A stretch of DNA of 64,000 nucleotides, taken from positions 124,001 to 188,000 of the forward strand of contig CADCXC010000005.1 of NCBI GenBank assembly GCA_902806595.1, read 5' to 3'. The stretch is from Pyrenopolyporus hunteri (taxonomy: Eukaryota > Ascomycota > Sordariomycetes > Xylariales > Hypoxylaceae). Under the pieces are notes generated by a model. The model was not told where the DNA came from. It ran no database searches and saw only the letters and a list, made by a program, of their open reading frames with translations. A program made the position numbers and the translations under genes. Position 1 is the first letter of the stretch. Every line of letters starts with the position of its first letter. Shown piece by piece: positions 20,871 through 31,607 of the stretch.

Positions 20871-23800
20871 ATGCGTTACGCTCCGTGGGCCACCCTATTG
20901 GCGGTGACCACCGCCGCTGCCAATGCGGTTAGTCATCCTGTCCATACATTCTCTCGTGTCTTTCCGGCGTGTTTTCGCCCTTTTCTTCGCAGATCGATTA
21001 CCATCCCCCCATTCACTAGTTGGGTATCAAGATATCTACCTACATTTCCTTCCCGAGCCGTGCGGCATCTAAACCTCGGCCGCTTGGAATCAAATCCCCC
21101 CATGTTTTCGGTTTCTTGCGGTTCAGCCAATGCGTTCCAAATATGCAGCTCCATAGATCCCTCATGCAAATACTGCCGATTTCGCAGTTCGTGATATCTG
21201 ACAATTCCCAGGTCGAGAAGCAGGATCTTGCCCACTCCGAGCCTCATTATCCTTCGCCATGGATGAATCCCACCGCGAGAGGGTGGGAAGAGGCTTATGC
21301 CAAAGCTAAGGAGTTCGTCTCTCAGCTCACATTGGCAGAGAAGGTCAATTTGACGACGGGTGTCGGGTGAGTGTTCGCGTGCAGGGTATTTCTTAGAATT
21401 GTAAGAGCTGATGAAGATTACGTAGCTGGCAAGGCGAGCAATGTGTCGGCCAGGTTGGTGCCATTCCCCGGCTTGGATTCCGCAGCCTTTGTATGCAGGA
21501 CTCTCCATTAGGCATCCGTTTCGCCGACTACGTTTCGGCCTTCCCTTCTGGCCAAACAGTGGCGGCTTCGTTCGACAGGGGCCTTATGTACCGACGAGGC
21601 AAGGCCATGGGTGATGAGAACAGAATCAAGGGTGTCGACGTCCTCCTAGGCCCAGTTGCCGGCCCAATTGGTCGCGTGCCCGCCGGTGGACGCAACTGGG
21701 AAGGTTTCTCTCCCGACCCGTACCTGACCGGCATCGCAATAGCCGAGACCATCAAAGGAATCCAGGATGCCGGCGTTATTGCATGCGCCAAGCATTTCAT
21801 CGGCAATGAGCAAGGTAAGAGACTCGACACGATCCTCTCTTGGGTGCGGCTGCTTACTCGGATTTAGAGCATTTTAGACAAGTAGGCGAGTCCCAAGGCC
21901 GCGGGTACAATATCTCAGAGACTCTGTCGTCAAACATTGATGACAAGACGATGCATGAGCTGTACCTATGGCCGTTTGCCGACGCGGTAAGAGCTGGTGT
22001 CGGCTCAATCATGTGTTCATATAACCAAGTCAATAATTCATACGCCTGTCAGAAGTAGGTCCTTCTCAACTATTACTCCCGATCAGTATCAGTTCAGGGG
22101 CCGGAACCCCATACTACCATAATTTGTTGGTAACTTCGCTTATCTCGGTTGCTAATACGCTGTTGTCCAGCTCGAAAGCGTTGAACGGCCTCTTGAAAGG
22201 CGAGCTAGGATTCCAGGGCTTTATCATGAGCGATTGGCAAGCTCAGCATTCCGGCGCAGCTAGTGCCGCAGCCGGGCTTGACATGACCATGCCTGGAGAT
22301 ACAGTCTTCAACTCTGGATTCAGCTTCTGGGGTACGAACCTCACCCTTGCAGTTTTAAACGGCACAGTACCTCAATACCGAGTTGACGATATGGCAATGA
22401 GAATCATGGCGGCATACTTCAAGGTCGGCAAGACCGTAGAAGACCAGACTCCGATCAACTTTGATTCGTGGACGAGAGATACATATGGCCCTATCCATTT
22501 CGCCGCCAACGAGGGTCAGCAGCAAATCAACTGGCATGTTGATGCCCAGGAAAACCACGGAGACCTTATCCGCGAAATCGCAGCCAAGTCTACGGTGCTG
22601 CTTAAGAACGACGGCGCCCTTCCGCTTAAGAAACCGAAGTTCCTTGCCGTGATCGGAGAGGACGCCGGCCCTAGCCCACTCGGCCCGAACGGATGCGCAG
22701 ATCGGGGTTGCGATATGGGTACGCTAGCCATGGGATGGGGTTCGGGGACTGCGGATTTCCCCTACCTCATTACACCCATCGATGCCTTGCAGGTACAGGC
22801 CCTTGAAGACCACACTCGCATCGAAGCCGTCCTCAACAATTCCGCGTCCGCGACGATTGAAGCTTTGGTCAAGCAAGAGGGCGCAACCGCTCTAGTCTTC
22901 GTCAACGCCGACTCCGGCGAAGGGTTTATCAACGTGGACGGAAATGAAGGCGACCGGAAGAATCTGACCCTTTGGGGCAACGGTGACGAGCTTATCAAGA
23001 ACGTCTCCTCGTTATGCAACAACACCATTGTCGTCATCCACTCCGTCGGGCCCACCCTTGTGACGGACTGGTACGATTCACCCAACGTTACGGCTATTCT
23101 ATGGGCCGGTTTGCCCGGCCAAGAAAGCGGCCGGTCGATCGTAGACGTGCTCTACGGCCGAGTGAATCCCGCCGCCCGGACGCCCTTTACGTGGGCGGCA
23201 AAGCGAGAAGATTACGGCGCCGACGTTTTGTATGAGCCCAACAACGGTAACGGCGCGCCGCAACAAGATTTTACGGAGGGCGTGTTCATCGACTACCGGG
23301 CACTGGACCGTGCCAAGATCGAGCCTGTCTTCGAGTTTGGCTTTGGTCTGTCGTACACAACCTTCGAGTATTCCGACATCCAGGTCGAGAAGGCCAACCC
23401 CGGGAAGTACACGCCAACCACCGGCAAAGGCGCCGAAGCCCCAATCTTCGGAAACTACTCAACTGAACTTGAAGACTACCTCTTCCCAGAATCCTCTTTC
23501 CCTTACATCTGGCAGTACATCTACCCCTATGTCAACACAACATCATCGCTCAAGGATGCCTCCATGGATCCCGAGTTCGGCCTAACGGCGGAAGAGTTCC
23601 TCCCGCCCGGAGCTACTGACTCTGGCGCTCAAGACCTAAACCCTGCCGGTCCAGGCCTCAAGCAGGAACCCGGCGGCAATAACGAGCTATTTGATACCCT
23701 GTACACTATCACTGCTAAGATAACGAACACGGGAGACGTAGTGGGCGACGAGATCCCGCAATTGTACGTATCTCTCGGCGGGAAAGACGACCCCCCGGTT

Positions 23801-23989
23801 GTCCTCCGTGGCTTCGACCGGATACGAATCGACCCTGGCTGCACCGCAGTCTTTAGAGCCTGCTTAACTCGTCGCGATCTTAGCAACTGGGATGTCGAAT
23901 CCCAGAATTGGGTCATCTCCAGCTCTCCTAAGACTGTATTCGTCGGCCCTAGCAGCCGTAAATTGCCCCTCAGCGCTCGGCTATCTTAG
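20871..23989 (+). CDS. GH3 beta-glucosidase, secreted, five exons
   Basis: Exons 20871-20927, 21212-21366, 21426-21814, 21868-22054 and 22171-23989 splice in phase to 868 residues, the usual size for the large fungal GH3 beta-glucosidases of the Aspergillus BGL1 type. A 19-residue signal peptide ([19 protein letters not shown]) is exon 1. The nucleophile Asp is at about 284 in GFIMSDW. The acid/base Glu is at about 522 in DGNEGDR. The substrate-binding block [13 protein letters not shown] spans intron 3. The C-terminus carries the fibronectin-III-like domain ([19 protein letters not shown]). The enzyme releases glucose from cellobiose and other beta-glucosides outside the cell. Introns 2-4 are 53-116 bases; intron 1 is 284, unusually long, and could hide a small exon. 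All key residues are intact. Confidence 0.93.
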
Positions 23990-24436
23990 AGAGCATCCTG
24001 GTACATGTCTAATATTATATTGGCTATCTTGGTTGATGACAGTGGGATCGAGTAGTCAAAACAGTATGAGTAGGAGCGCATAAAAATATTCATGTACATA
24101 ATTCGTAATACTAATTCTCAAGGAGAGCTCCCTTATAACTTACTCTTTTGGGTGAAGAATAGCCAACTACGCCGTCTCGGGATCGGGGCAGATAACTTCC
24201 CCTTAAAGAATTACGCAAGCCAGATCACCTGTTCCGAAGTGTTTAGATTTGGTACATGATTTATGGCGATATCGAAACCACAAGCGGGAAGACATTTGAA
24301 AAGTCAGTCTAATGAACCCGCCTTATCTTTCGGTGATTGAAGCACACAGCGCTACGCCCCAGCAAGTCCCTCCCTTCTATCCCGACGCTCCCATCCAAGG
24401 CACGAAGAGTTTACCAGCCGGGCAGGTTGGGGAGCC
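23990..24436. other. Tail-to-tail spacer
   Basis: This holds the 3' ends of the GH3 gene and the minus-strand DUF1996 gene. No further signal is seen. Confidence 0.6.
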
Positions 24437-25564
24437 CTAAGGAAGAATAATTAGCGAGCCGTCTCGAGAAGGGAAAGTAGAATAAGGGGGGAACTGCTCA
24501 CAGTCGTCACCAATGTCTTCCTTGACGCTCTGAGACTTCAGGCAGTCGATGGCAGCCTGGTCAGTCTGCCTCTGCAGCGGCGCGCAGCGGTCGCCGGAGC
24601 ACTTGCCATCCATAGCCCTCTGGAGGGCGTCACCCTTCCAGCCGAACAGGTAGTCGCCGTGCAGGCCGTATCCGGTGGTGTCGTTCATACTCCAGACGAA
24701 AGGCTGGGAGCCGTCCGCGGGCCACTCGGCCTTGTTGTTGAAGGCGCGGGTGTCGAACATGATCTCGTACATGATCTGGGGCACCTTCACCGGGTGCGTC
24801 GACGGGCACGCGCCGCCGGTCTCGAAGGTGCCCGAAGCAGGGTACGCCACGTGCGACTTGTGGTCCGGCGAGTCGAGGTTCTTGCCGTCCCAACACGTCG
24901 GGAAGTGCACCGTCACTCGCCACCCGCCGCCGCAGGGCTGCTTGGGGAAGGCCTGGGTGTCCTGGCCCGTGCAGGGCGCGCCACCGAACGGGTTCTGCTG
25001 CATGTTGGCTTCGCAACGGTAGCAGAGGCCCTTCTGCATCGTGCTGGCCTGTCGGTTCGCCGAGTCACCGACGAGCATTCGGAAGCCCTACGCCCGGCGC
25101 AAGAGCAGATTACCAAATTAGCGAGATCTTTTCAGTCCCGGGCGGCGTCAACTTACCGGTGGGAAGGCCGTGACCTTGGCGTTGGGCTGGTAGCCGCGGA
25201 TGTAGTAGACGGTCATGCCGCCCTTGACGCTGAGCCCGAGGTTGGCGAACTGGGGCACGCGCTTGTAGGTGCCGTTGCGGGCGCGGAAGTACAGGTTGGC
25301 GGTCCAGTAGTTGGAGAAGTCCTCCGAGTACGTGCAGCTCGTGCAGCTGGACACGGTCGGGGGGTCGTGGTCGACGGGCTTCATGGACGCGTTGAGCGAG
25401 TTACCGCCGATGATCTGGTGCATGTGCGCCGACGGCATGCTGCCGGGCTCGACCAGGGGGTCGATGCGGTCGATGGTCAGCTGCGAGCATCCGAAGCGCA
25501 TCAGCTCCTGCGCAGCAGCCATCTGGATGGCTGCCGCCGCCGGCAGAAGAGATTTCAACAGCAT
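24437..25564 (-). CDS. DUF1996-domain secreted protein, one intron
   Basis: Exon 1 (25564-25157) and exon 2 (25087-24437) give 352 residues. The intron (25156-25088) has GTAAGT and CGTAG ends and joins TAFPP to GFRMLVGD in phase 0. The start at 25564 gives a signal peptide, MLLKSLLPAAAAIQMAAAQ. Family marks are LTIDRIDPLVEPG, then PSAHMHQIIGGNS with the conserved His pair at 47 and 49, FSNYWTANLYF, FPTCWDGKNLDSPDHKSHVAYP, and GLHGDYLFGWKGDAL. DUF1996 proteins are secreted fungal proteins of unproven activity; some have been reported associated with cell walls or biomass degradation. The gene is GC-rich at third positions, so the opposite strand also stays open for about 300 codons; that ORF is a shadow. 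Confidence 0.88.
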
Positions 25565-28030
25565 CTTTCTTCCGTCTCCCTCTTTTAGTCTTTTCACTTT
25601 ATTCCCTTCACGAAACGAGTAAGACGCTTCTACTGACACGAGCGTGAGAAGGAGGTGCTTGAAGAAAGCAAAGGAGAATGAAGATAACCAGCCGGCGGGG
25701 GCGAGCAGGCCGACCTGCCTTTATTCTCCCTCCGAAGCGGCGCAGATCATGGTTCTCCGGGTAAAGCCAAGGCGGACGGAGTGGGAGGACTCGGCGGTTA
25801 TTGGTTGGGTGCTATGGCAATGCAACTGCCGCTCAATGAAGCCTCGCCGGTTAATCTAATCCTAGGATCCTGGGGGTAGGCCTGGGCAACAAATCTGATG
25901 CGATGTTGAAATTACCTCTGGCGGACGCATTCCTATTCCGACATATTAAGCGGGGGTAGAGGACTCGGTAGTGTTCCAACAAGCCGAATCAAGCCTTCGC
26001 CAAACGCGCCCCAACGTCATTCAACAGCAGTTTGACATCGTGCGAACCTGCTTCTGGCTGGGACGGAGCAGGTCTCCTTAGCATATATGGGCGTAACTAT
26101 ATCCGTCTATGTGCCGAGACCCCTTTAAAATTTTTATTTATATACCTCCAGCAGAAGGGGGCCCACAGGGCAGCCATCCGGCCCGACCATCTCTCTGACC
26201 TGTGGCACTGGGAGTGATAAAGACAAAGAGGCGAATCGCCCATGCGAAGACCCAAACGCGCTTTAATATCTGACGCGACCTATAAGCAATTAGCAATCTG
26301 CCATATGAGGAATCTTTATCTACGAAGAAACATGGGAGCTGCAGTGGCGTAACTACTCGCCTCCCTCCCCCCTTATACCCCTGAAAGGGCCGAGAAGCTT
26401 GACCTGCCTCTGCTCTATATAGCATGACAAATTGATGTGGCGAATGGGAAGTTCCCTAGCGTAGCCTAGCCGCTGGGGTGTTGAGAGGTTACAATTTGAA
26501 GGATTACTTCAATATCACACGTAAGAGTTGAAGAAGCTGCTGTTGAGGAACGCTCGTCGATATTGGGGGATTGACGGGATGGAACGCGGCAAAGGAATAA
26601 AGAGCATCAGGAGGCTCGTATCCCTAGGGCACTCTTCTTATTGTAACTACTCGTCGTTCTATGACACGGCTCCCGATGCCTTGGTTAGCCCATAGAGTAC
26701 TTATCAGACGACGAGAACCCGCCACGCAGATCGTCCGAATTTATCATGATGGATCACGCTCTGAGCCTTAAATATTTCCTCTCGACAGCCTTATTCTCTC
26801 CGTTGAGGAAGGGCAGCAGTTGTAAGACATAGTGATAGGAGACAACGAGAAGGGATAAAATAAAGAGGACGAGAGTGCGGACTAAGCCGCTGCTCTAGAG
26901 GGGCGTCTTAGGTGCCGGTTGCTCTTGGTCCGCGGATTATATTACGGGTGTCGCTAGTTGCCCCTTCTCCTATCTATACGACCAAACATAAAACCGTAGC
27001 TTTCGTTTTCGAAATACTTATCGAGTCGTTATGGCGGTAGTTCGCCATTGGCGAGGTCTAGTATTGGTGGCAAACAGCTCTGTAGGCCTACTGGAAACTG
27101 GCTGCGCCATAGCTACCTCTTGAGCCTCGCTTTTGAGCTAATACGCGCCTCCATGGGCGCGTGAGGATCGCCGCTATAATGAGTCAAAATATTGGTGAAG
27201 CAAGAATGAGACAAAAGAAGTCGAACGGCCAGGCTGGCTACCCTAACTAATGCTCCATCTCTAACCGCGACCTCATATCCACGGGGCCTAAAGAGGAAGT
27301 CATCAACGATTCCCTGTGTATTATCGGTTTAGGTTTGAAAACACGCTGCAGTCCGTCCTGATACAAGTCGCGTAGTTCGGCTTTAAAGAGAGCGATCGTA
27401 ATCTTTTTTTGCGGTGGTCACCCTGCTGATATCGGTAAAGAAATCGAGGGAGAGAACTGACGAGGTACCGGGTAGATGGCTCCCCCGTCCAAAGAAATCA
27501 ACTTAAGCTCTTTATTAAATGATTCAATGATTTAATCATCTAGAAAACCATCAAACATGTATTCCATAATACTCCAAGTATTATAGGATGGCATTAAGAT
27601 AAAAGCGGCATCAGGCGGGTAGTGACAAGAGGTACCTTGTTGTTACATTGGGTGTTGTTCCTGAATTGAAGCTTTAAGAATTCACGGAATTCACGGAATC
27701 TTTCCAATTTCTTAAATGTGTGCACGGACCCCGGACCATCACACCAGCAGCAAACCCCCGGAGTTTCTGATATGCTCACGTGATTAACCCCCTATCTTAC
27801 GTTCCTATGTACCATTGTATAGAGGTACATGCGTTGTACATCATGCGTCTCCCTTCATCTTCTCTTCAGCTATCTTCATGCCTTCATACAAGCTGGGTAC
27901 CTACCCATTAATAGAATATGATTAGAATAAGATATCATTTCTCTTGACTAGACACGCCGTTCTTCGATCACCGCCTCACTCTGTCCAATACCCTGACGAT
28001 ACGTTCGGTGATTCAGGTACTCTGTGCATA
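25565..28030. other. Gene-free spacer
   Basis: This comprises the promoter of the DUF1996 gene on the left and of the HET gene on the right. A pyrimidine-rich stretch (about 25,565-25,615) lies directly upstream of the DUF1996 start. No supported gene is seen in 25.7-27.9 kb. Confidence 0.55.
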
Positions 28031-30367
28031 ATGCTTCGGCTCCGTGGGAAAGTCGAAGTCCCCAAGCAGTTTTATACGCCCGAAAAGAATAGTGCCGGGC
28101 CATGTCAGCTTTGTGAGAGACTATTTAACGAAGATCTATACGAGAGGCTTAAGTCTAGTGGCCAAGGCCTGGCTGAGATCAAGTCATCCTGCGAATTTCT
28201 AGCTACGGATCTATACCATACGATGCTCAGTGGTTGTAATATGTGCGCTGTTCTTGGCAACTCAGCCCTTACCGCCGCCAAAAACGAGACCCTTTTCTCT
28301 AGGGAAGAGGCCTTCCGCCGCTATATACCATGGTACCAAGAGCACGAAAAAATGATGGCAACGTCCATCGGTCCAGGCCTATCACAGAATGACGGCAATT
28401 ATGACCATCAAAAGGGTGCGGCTTATGATTATTTTGCGGGGACATTCGAAGACCCGCCGCTACCGCAAACGAGAGAAACCGAGCGGGATATATCTTTTCA
28501 GTCGCTCGACTGTGGAGCAAAGGTGACTTTGATTATGACGGTCGTCAAGGGGAATTATTCAACGGGGTTCGATCTCATCAATATTGACATCGAGGCTACA
28601 CCTAGTGAAAACTGCTCCAAACCGTGGATATTCATCCCTCCTTACGGTGCGACGCTCTGGCTAGAAGTAATATCCGATTCTAGCGATGTCTTTAGCACGG
28701 AATGGAAAACACTTTCTGCAACAAGCACAGAGTGGCCGGGTGTAGTGCGACGATGGCTTGATAACTGTCAGCAAACCCACCATTGTACCGTATATAGCGC
28801 ATTTCGGCCTACGCGTCTGATAGATGTTGGAGATCCTCTGCATCTACGCCTTATCGAAACCAGCTCTACAGGAACACAGGGTTATATAACCCTGAGCTAC
28901 GTATGGGGTGCGAGGCAGGACTACGTACTGACCAAAGAAACTCTTCAGGCTAAGCTTAACGGCCTCGATATTCGAAAGATCCCCTCATCTGTCGCAGAGG
29001 CTATAGAGGTGACCAGACGACTTGAATTCCGTTACCTATGGGTGGATGCTCTATGCATTATCCAGGATTCGCCCGAAGATAAAATTAAAGAACTGCCCAC
29101 GATGGCTAAAATATACCAGCACAGCGCCATGACTATATCGGCGGCCAGCTCCTCGGCCGCTTCCGAAGGCTTCTTGAAGCCACCACTTCCGCCGGCTTTT
29201 AAGATACAGCCATTTAAGATTACTATCGGCAGGGGTGTATCTCGGTTCCCATATATAGACTTGATCCTCGGCTTTCGGGAAGAGGCCCCAGACCTGAGAG
29301 ATCCTATCGACTCGCGCGGATGGACTCTACAGGAGTGGGTGCTTTCCTCATGCCGCTTGCGATTCTCCTCCCGGGGGATTCAGTGGACATGTAATAAGCT
29401 TGTCATCGACCCGAGTGGGCTCTCCGGAGAAGAACACCGAGATCCCCCTATACAGTTTAGTCTAGACGGAATTGTCCAGAACTATTTTGGCGAGACTTCT
29501 GCCATTGTTTCCACGCCATGGGAGTCGAACGAAAGACTTTCTTACAAATACGCCATTGATGAAGCCCATAAAAGGAGAGAGATGGCGACGACGTGGGTAG
29601 AGGTACGGTCTCAATACGCCCAAAGGTCTCTCTCGTTCCCATCCGACAAGCTTTCTGCAATTTCGGCGGTAGCATCGATGGCGGCGGAGGACAACGGGAT
29701 GACCTATGTTGCGGGCTTGTGGAAAGAGTCATTATTAATTGACCTCCAATGGTACTACATATTCCGTTCTAACCCGACTAATAGCCTTTCAGTCGTCTCT
29801 GCAGCCCATGGACGCGATGAAGAATATATCGCTCCATCCTGGAGCTGGGCCAGCATCAAATACGATAACGGCACTCTCTACCCAAATCAATCAAGAAAAT
29901 GGACAACCGACCGACCATGGCATTTCAAGATCCTAGACTGTGTCGTGAGCCCCGTAGAGGGGAGTGACTTCAGCTTCGGGCCAGTCAGGCTAGGGTATCT
30001 CGACGTTGAGGGCAGAATGTTAGATGTCGAATGGGACCTATGGACCGAAAACACGGTAGCTCTGAATAAGATTTCGCTATACGACTCCCCTCGGCGGAAG
30101 TCGAACGAAAAGCTTGGCCAAGCATTCTTAGATTTCCCATCGCCGTGCCTGGAGAAAGATTTGAAGCTGAGGTGCTTAGTCCTGACAAAGGCAGACCTAG
30201 TGTATAACCAGTACAAGCCAGAGCGATATCCCAAAGTCATATGCGCGCGTGGGCTCCTACTATTGCCGCGACCTAAGCTCAATACCTATCAGCGGGTCGG
30301 GCTTTGTTATCTCCACGAAGGTGGTTTATGGGAAGAAACGGCTCTAGAGTCGATTAGAATCATATGA
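28031..30367 (+). CDS. HET-domain protein (heterokaryon incompatibility type)
   Basis: A 778-residue ORF from the ATG at 28031. The open frame extends 29 codons upstream without an ATG, so a small upstream exon cannot be excluded. The HET domain begins near residue 285 with YITLSYVWGA. It continues through LEFRYLWVDALCIIQDSPEDK and MAKIYQHSAMTISAASS (about 340-390). The usual cysteine of SYCWG is valine here. RGWTLQEWVLSSCRLRFSSRG lies near 430. The N-terminus has two C-x-x-C pairs (CQLCERLF, CNMCAVL). SWSWASIKYDNG near 605 is another family hallmark. HET proteins trigger cell death when genetically different hyphae fuse. The gene is followed within 40 bases by a telomere-like repeat. Confidence 0.9.
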   Translation: MLRLRGKVEVPKQFYTPEKNSAGPCQLCERLFNEDLYERLKSSGQGLAEIKSSCEFLATDLYHTMLSGCNMCAVLGNSALTAAKNETLFSREEAFRRYIPWYQEHEKMMATSIGPGLSQNDGNYDHQKGAAYDYFAGTFEDPPLPQTRETERDISFQSLDCGAKVTLIMTVVKGNYSTGFDLINIDIEATPSENCSKPWIFIPPYGATLWLEVISDSSDVFSTEWKTLSATSTEWPGVVRRWLDNCQQTHHCTVYSAFRPTRLIDVGDPLHLRLIETSSTGTQGYITLSYVWGARQDYVLTKETLQAKLNGLDIRKIPSSVAEAIEVTRRLEFRYLWVDALCIIQDSPEDKIKELPTMAKIYQHSAMTISAASSSAASEGFLKPPLPPAFKIQPFKITIGRGVSRFPYIDLILGFREEAPDLRDPIDSRGWTLQEWVLSSCRLRFSSRGIQWTCNKLVIDPSGLSGEEHRDPPIQFSLDGIVQNYFGETSAIVSTPWESNERLSYKYAIDEAHKRREMATTWVEVRSQYAQRSLSFPSDKLSAISAVASMAAEDNGMTYVAGLWKESLLIDLQWYYIFRSNPTNSLSVVSAAHGRDEEYIAPSWSWASIKYDNGTLYPNQSRKWTTDRPWHFKILDCVVSPVEGSDFSFGPVRLGYLDVEGRMLDVEWDLWTENTVALNKISLYDSPRRKSNEKLGQAFLDFPSPCLEKDLKLRCLVLTKADLVYNQYKPERYPKVICARGLLLLPRPKLNTYQRVGLCYLHEGGLWEETALESIRII

Positions 30368-30386
30368 GCACCACCATCTATTAACC

Positions 30387-30427
30387 CCAAGTTGCTTAAC
30401 TTGGATTAAGGGTTAGGGTTAGGGTTA
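30387..30427. repeat. Hairpin plus short internal telomere-like repeat
   Basis: A perfect 7-bp inverted repeat (CCAAGTT, loop GCTT, AACTTGG) at 30387-30404 is followed at 30406-30427 by about three TTAGGG units, the first with one extra A. It begins 20 bases after the HET gene stop codon. Confidence 0.8.
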
Positions 30428-31607
30428 CATGATCGTTAGAAACTCGTCCGGAAACCTCTCCGCCGCCCAATATCTCTTTGCATAGAAGGCCGCTGCGGCG
30501 CGGCTAAAGACTCATCACGAATACGTTGCCTCCAACGGCTACCGCCCCAGCCGTATCCCCTTATCATAAGTTATCACTACGGTTTAGGGAGATGGGATAA
30601 TGCGCCACCAAATGGGAGCATCAACTCCCGAAAATAGTGACGTCGGTCACAATATCCTCATGGCAGCAGGCAAGTTCCTCTATGAAAGGATTACCGGTTT
30701 GCAATGACGAAGCCTATATGGAGGAAAGCCCATACTGCTCCAGGTATTAGGGGCGAGTTCTCGCAAGTTTCTGCATCCCGTATCACCTCATGTGATGGCA
30801 TTTTGTGCTCATGAGAGGCAACTCATAAAGGTAATAGCGCCGAATGGACGAATCTTATCCTCTCGGTACCATATAACACAGATCAAGGTAGTTCCTTTGA
30901 TACCTAGATACGAGCGAAAAGTATGAAGCTATGGAGTTGAGGACCTAGTCCTCCCGGCTGACGTGTCAGGGAGCCTATGAGTAGCCGGATACACTTCTCG
31001 AGCCCAAGTTCTAATAGAGTCGAATAGTTCGGAATATCCGTTAATCTTATTCCTACGATAGATCTAGGCGGGGGCTAATGTCTTGACGTTGATCAACTCT
31101 TCAGTGTAAGTGCTAGGAATGGTGATAGCGTGAGAAATGTTTAGGGGATATTGTACCTAATTGACAAATACCCTTGTATCTAGGGCGGTGCAGGTCAGAA
31201 TGCCAATGATTCAGAATAAAATCCACTCATTCACCCTACACAAAGAATTGACCTTATATCTGTAGTGGTGGTATATTCGGGGTTATCTACCTAACCAACT
31301 GATGGCAATTTCATCTCTAGGTACATGCAGTTCCCTTTGCCTCAGGTAGGCAATCAGCACGAAAGACTGTCGTTTCGCAAACTCACTTGTCCACCTCCGT
31401 TACGCCAACGCGCATCGCCATGCATGGATGAAAAGAATGGATAATTACGACTAAAGCATAAGGGATGGCAACTCAGCCATAGTGGAGATTAGGTTTCTGT
31501 TGGAATGCTGGGGTTCTCGTCGCATTCCGGTGCTCACAGCACGTCCGCCAGATGATATCCTATAATTGTCCGGGGTCCCGTTCGGGCTGTTCCCAGTTCC
31601 CCCTTCG
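30428..31607. other. Gene-free spacer
   Basis: Stop-rich, with nothing recognised. It holds the 3' UTRs of the flanking convergent genes. Confidence 0.6.

Noticed and set aside
5733..25564. A co-regulated carbohydrate-degradation gene cluster (GH105, GH3, DUF1996)
   Set aside because: The genes are separated by unrelated genes and spacers, in mixed orientation, with no shared regulator or transporter visible.
24659..25588. Plus-strand open frame of about 309 codons opposite the DUF1996 gene
   Set aside because: It spans the minus-strand intron, has V/R/G/A-rich composition and arises from GC-rich third positions of the real gene.
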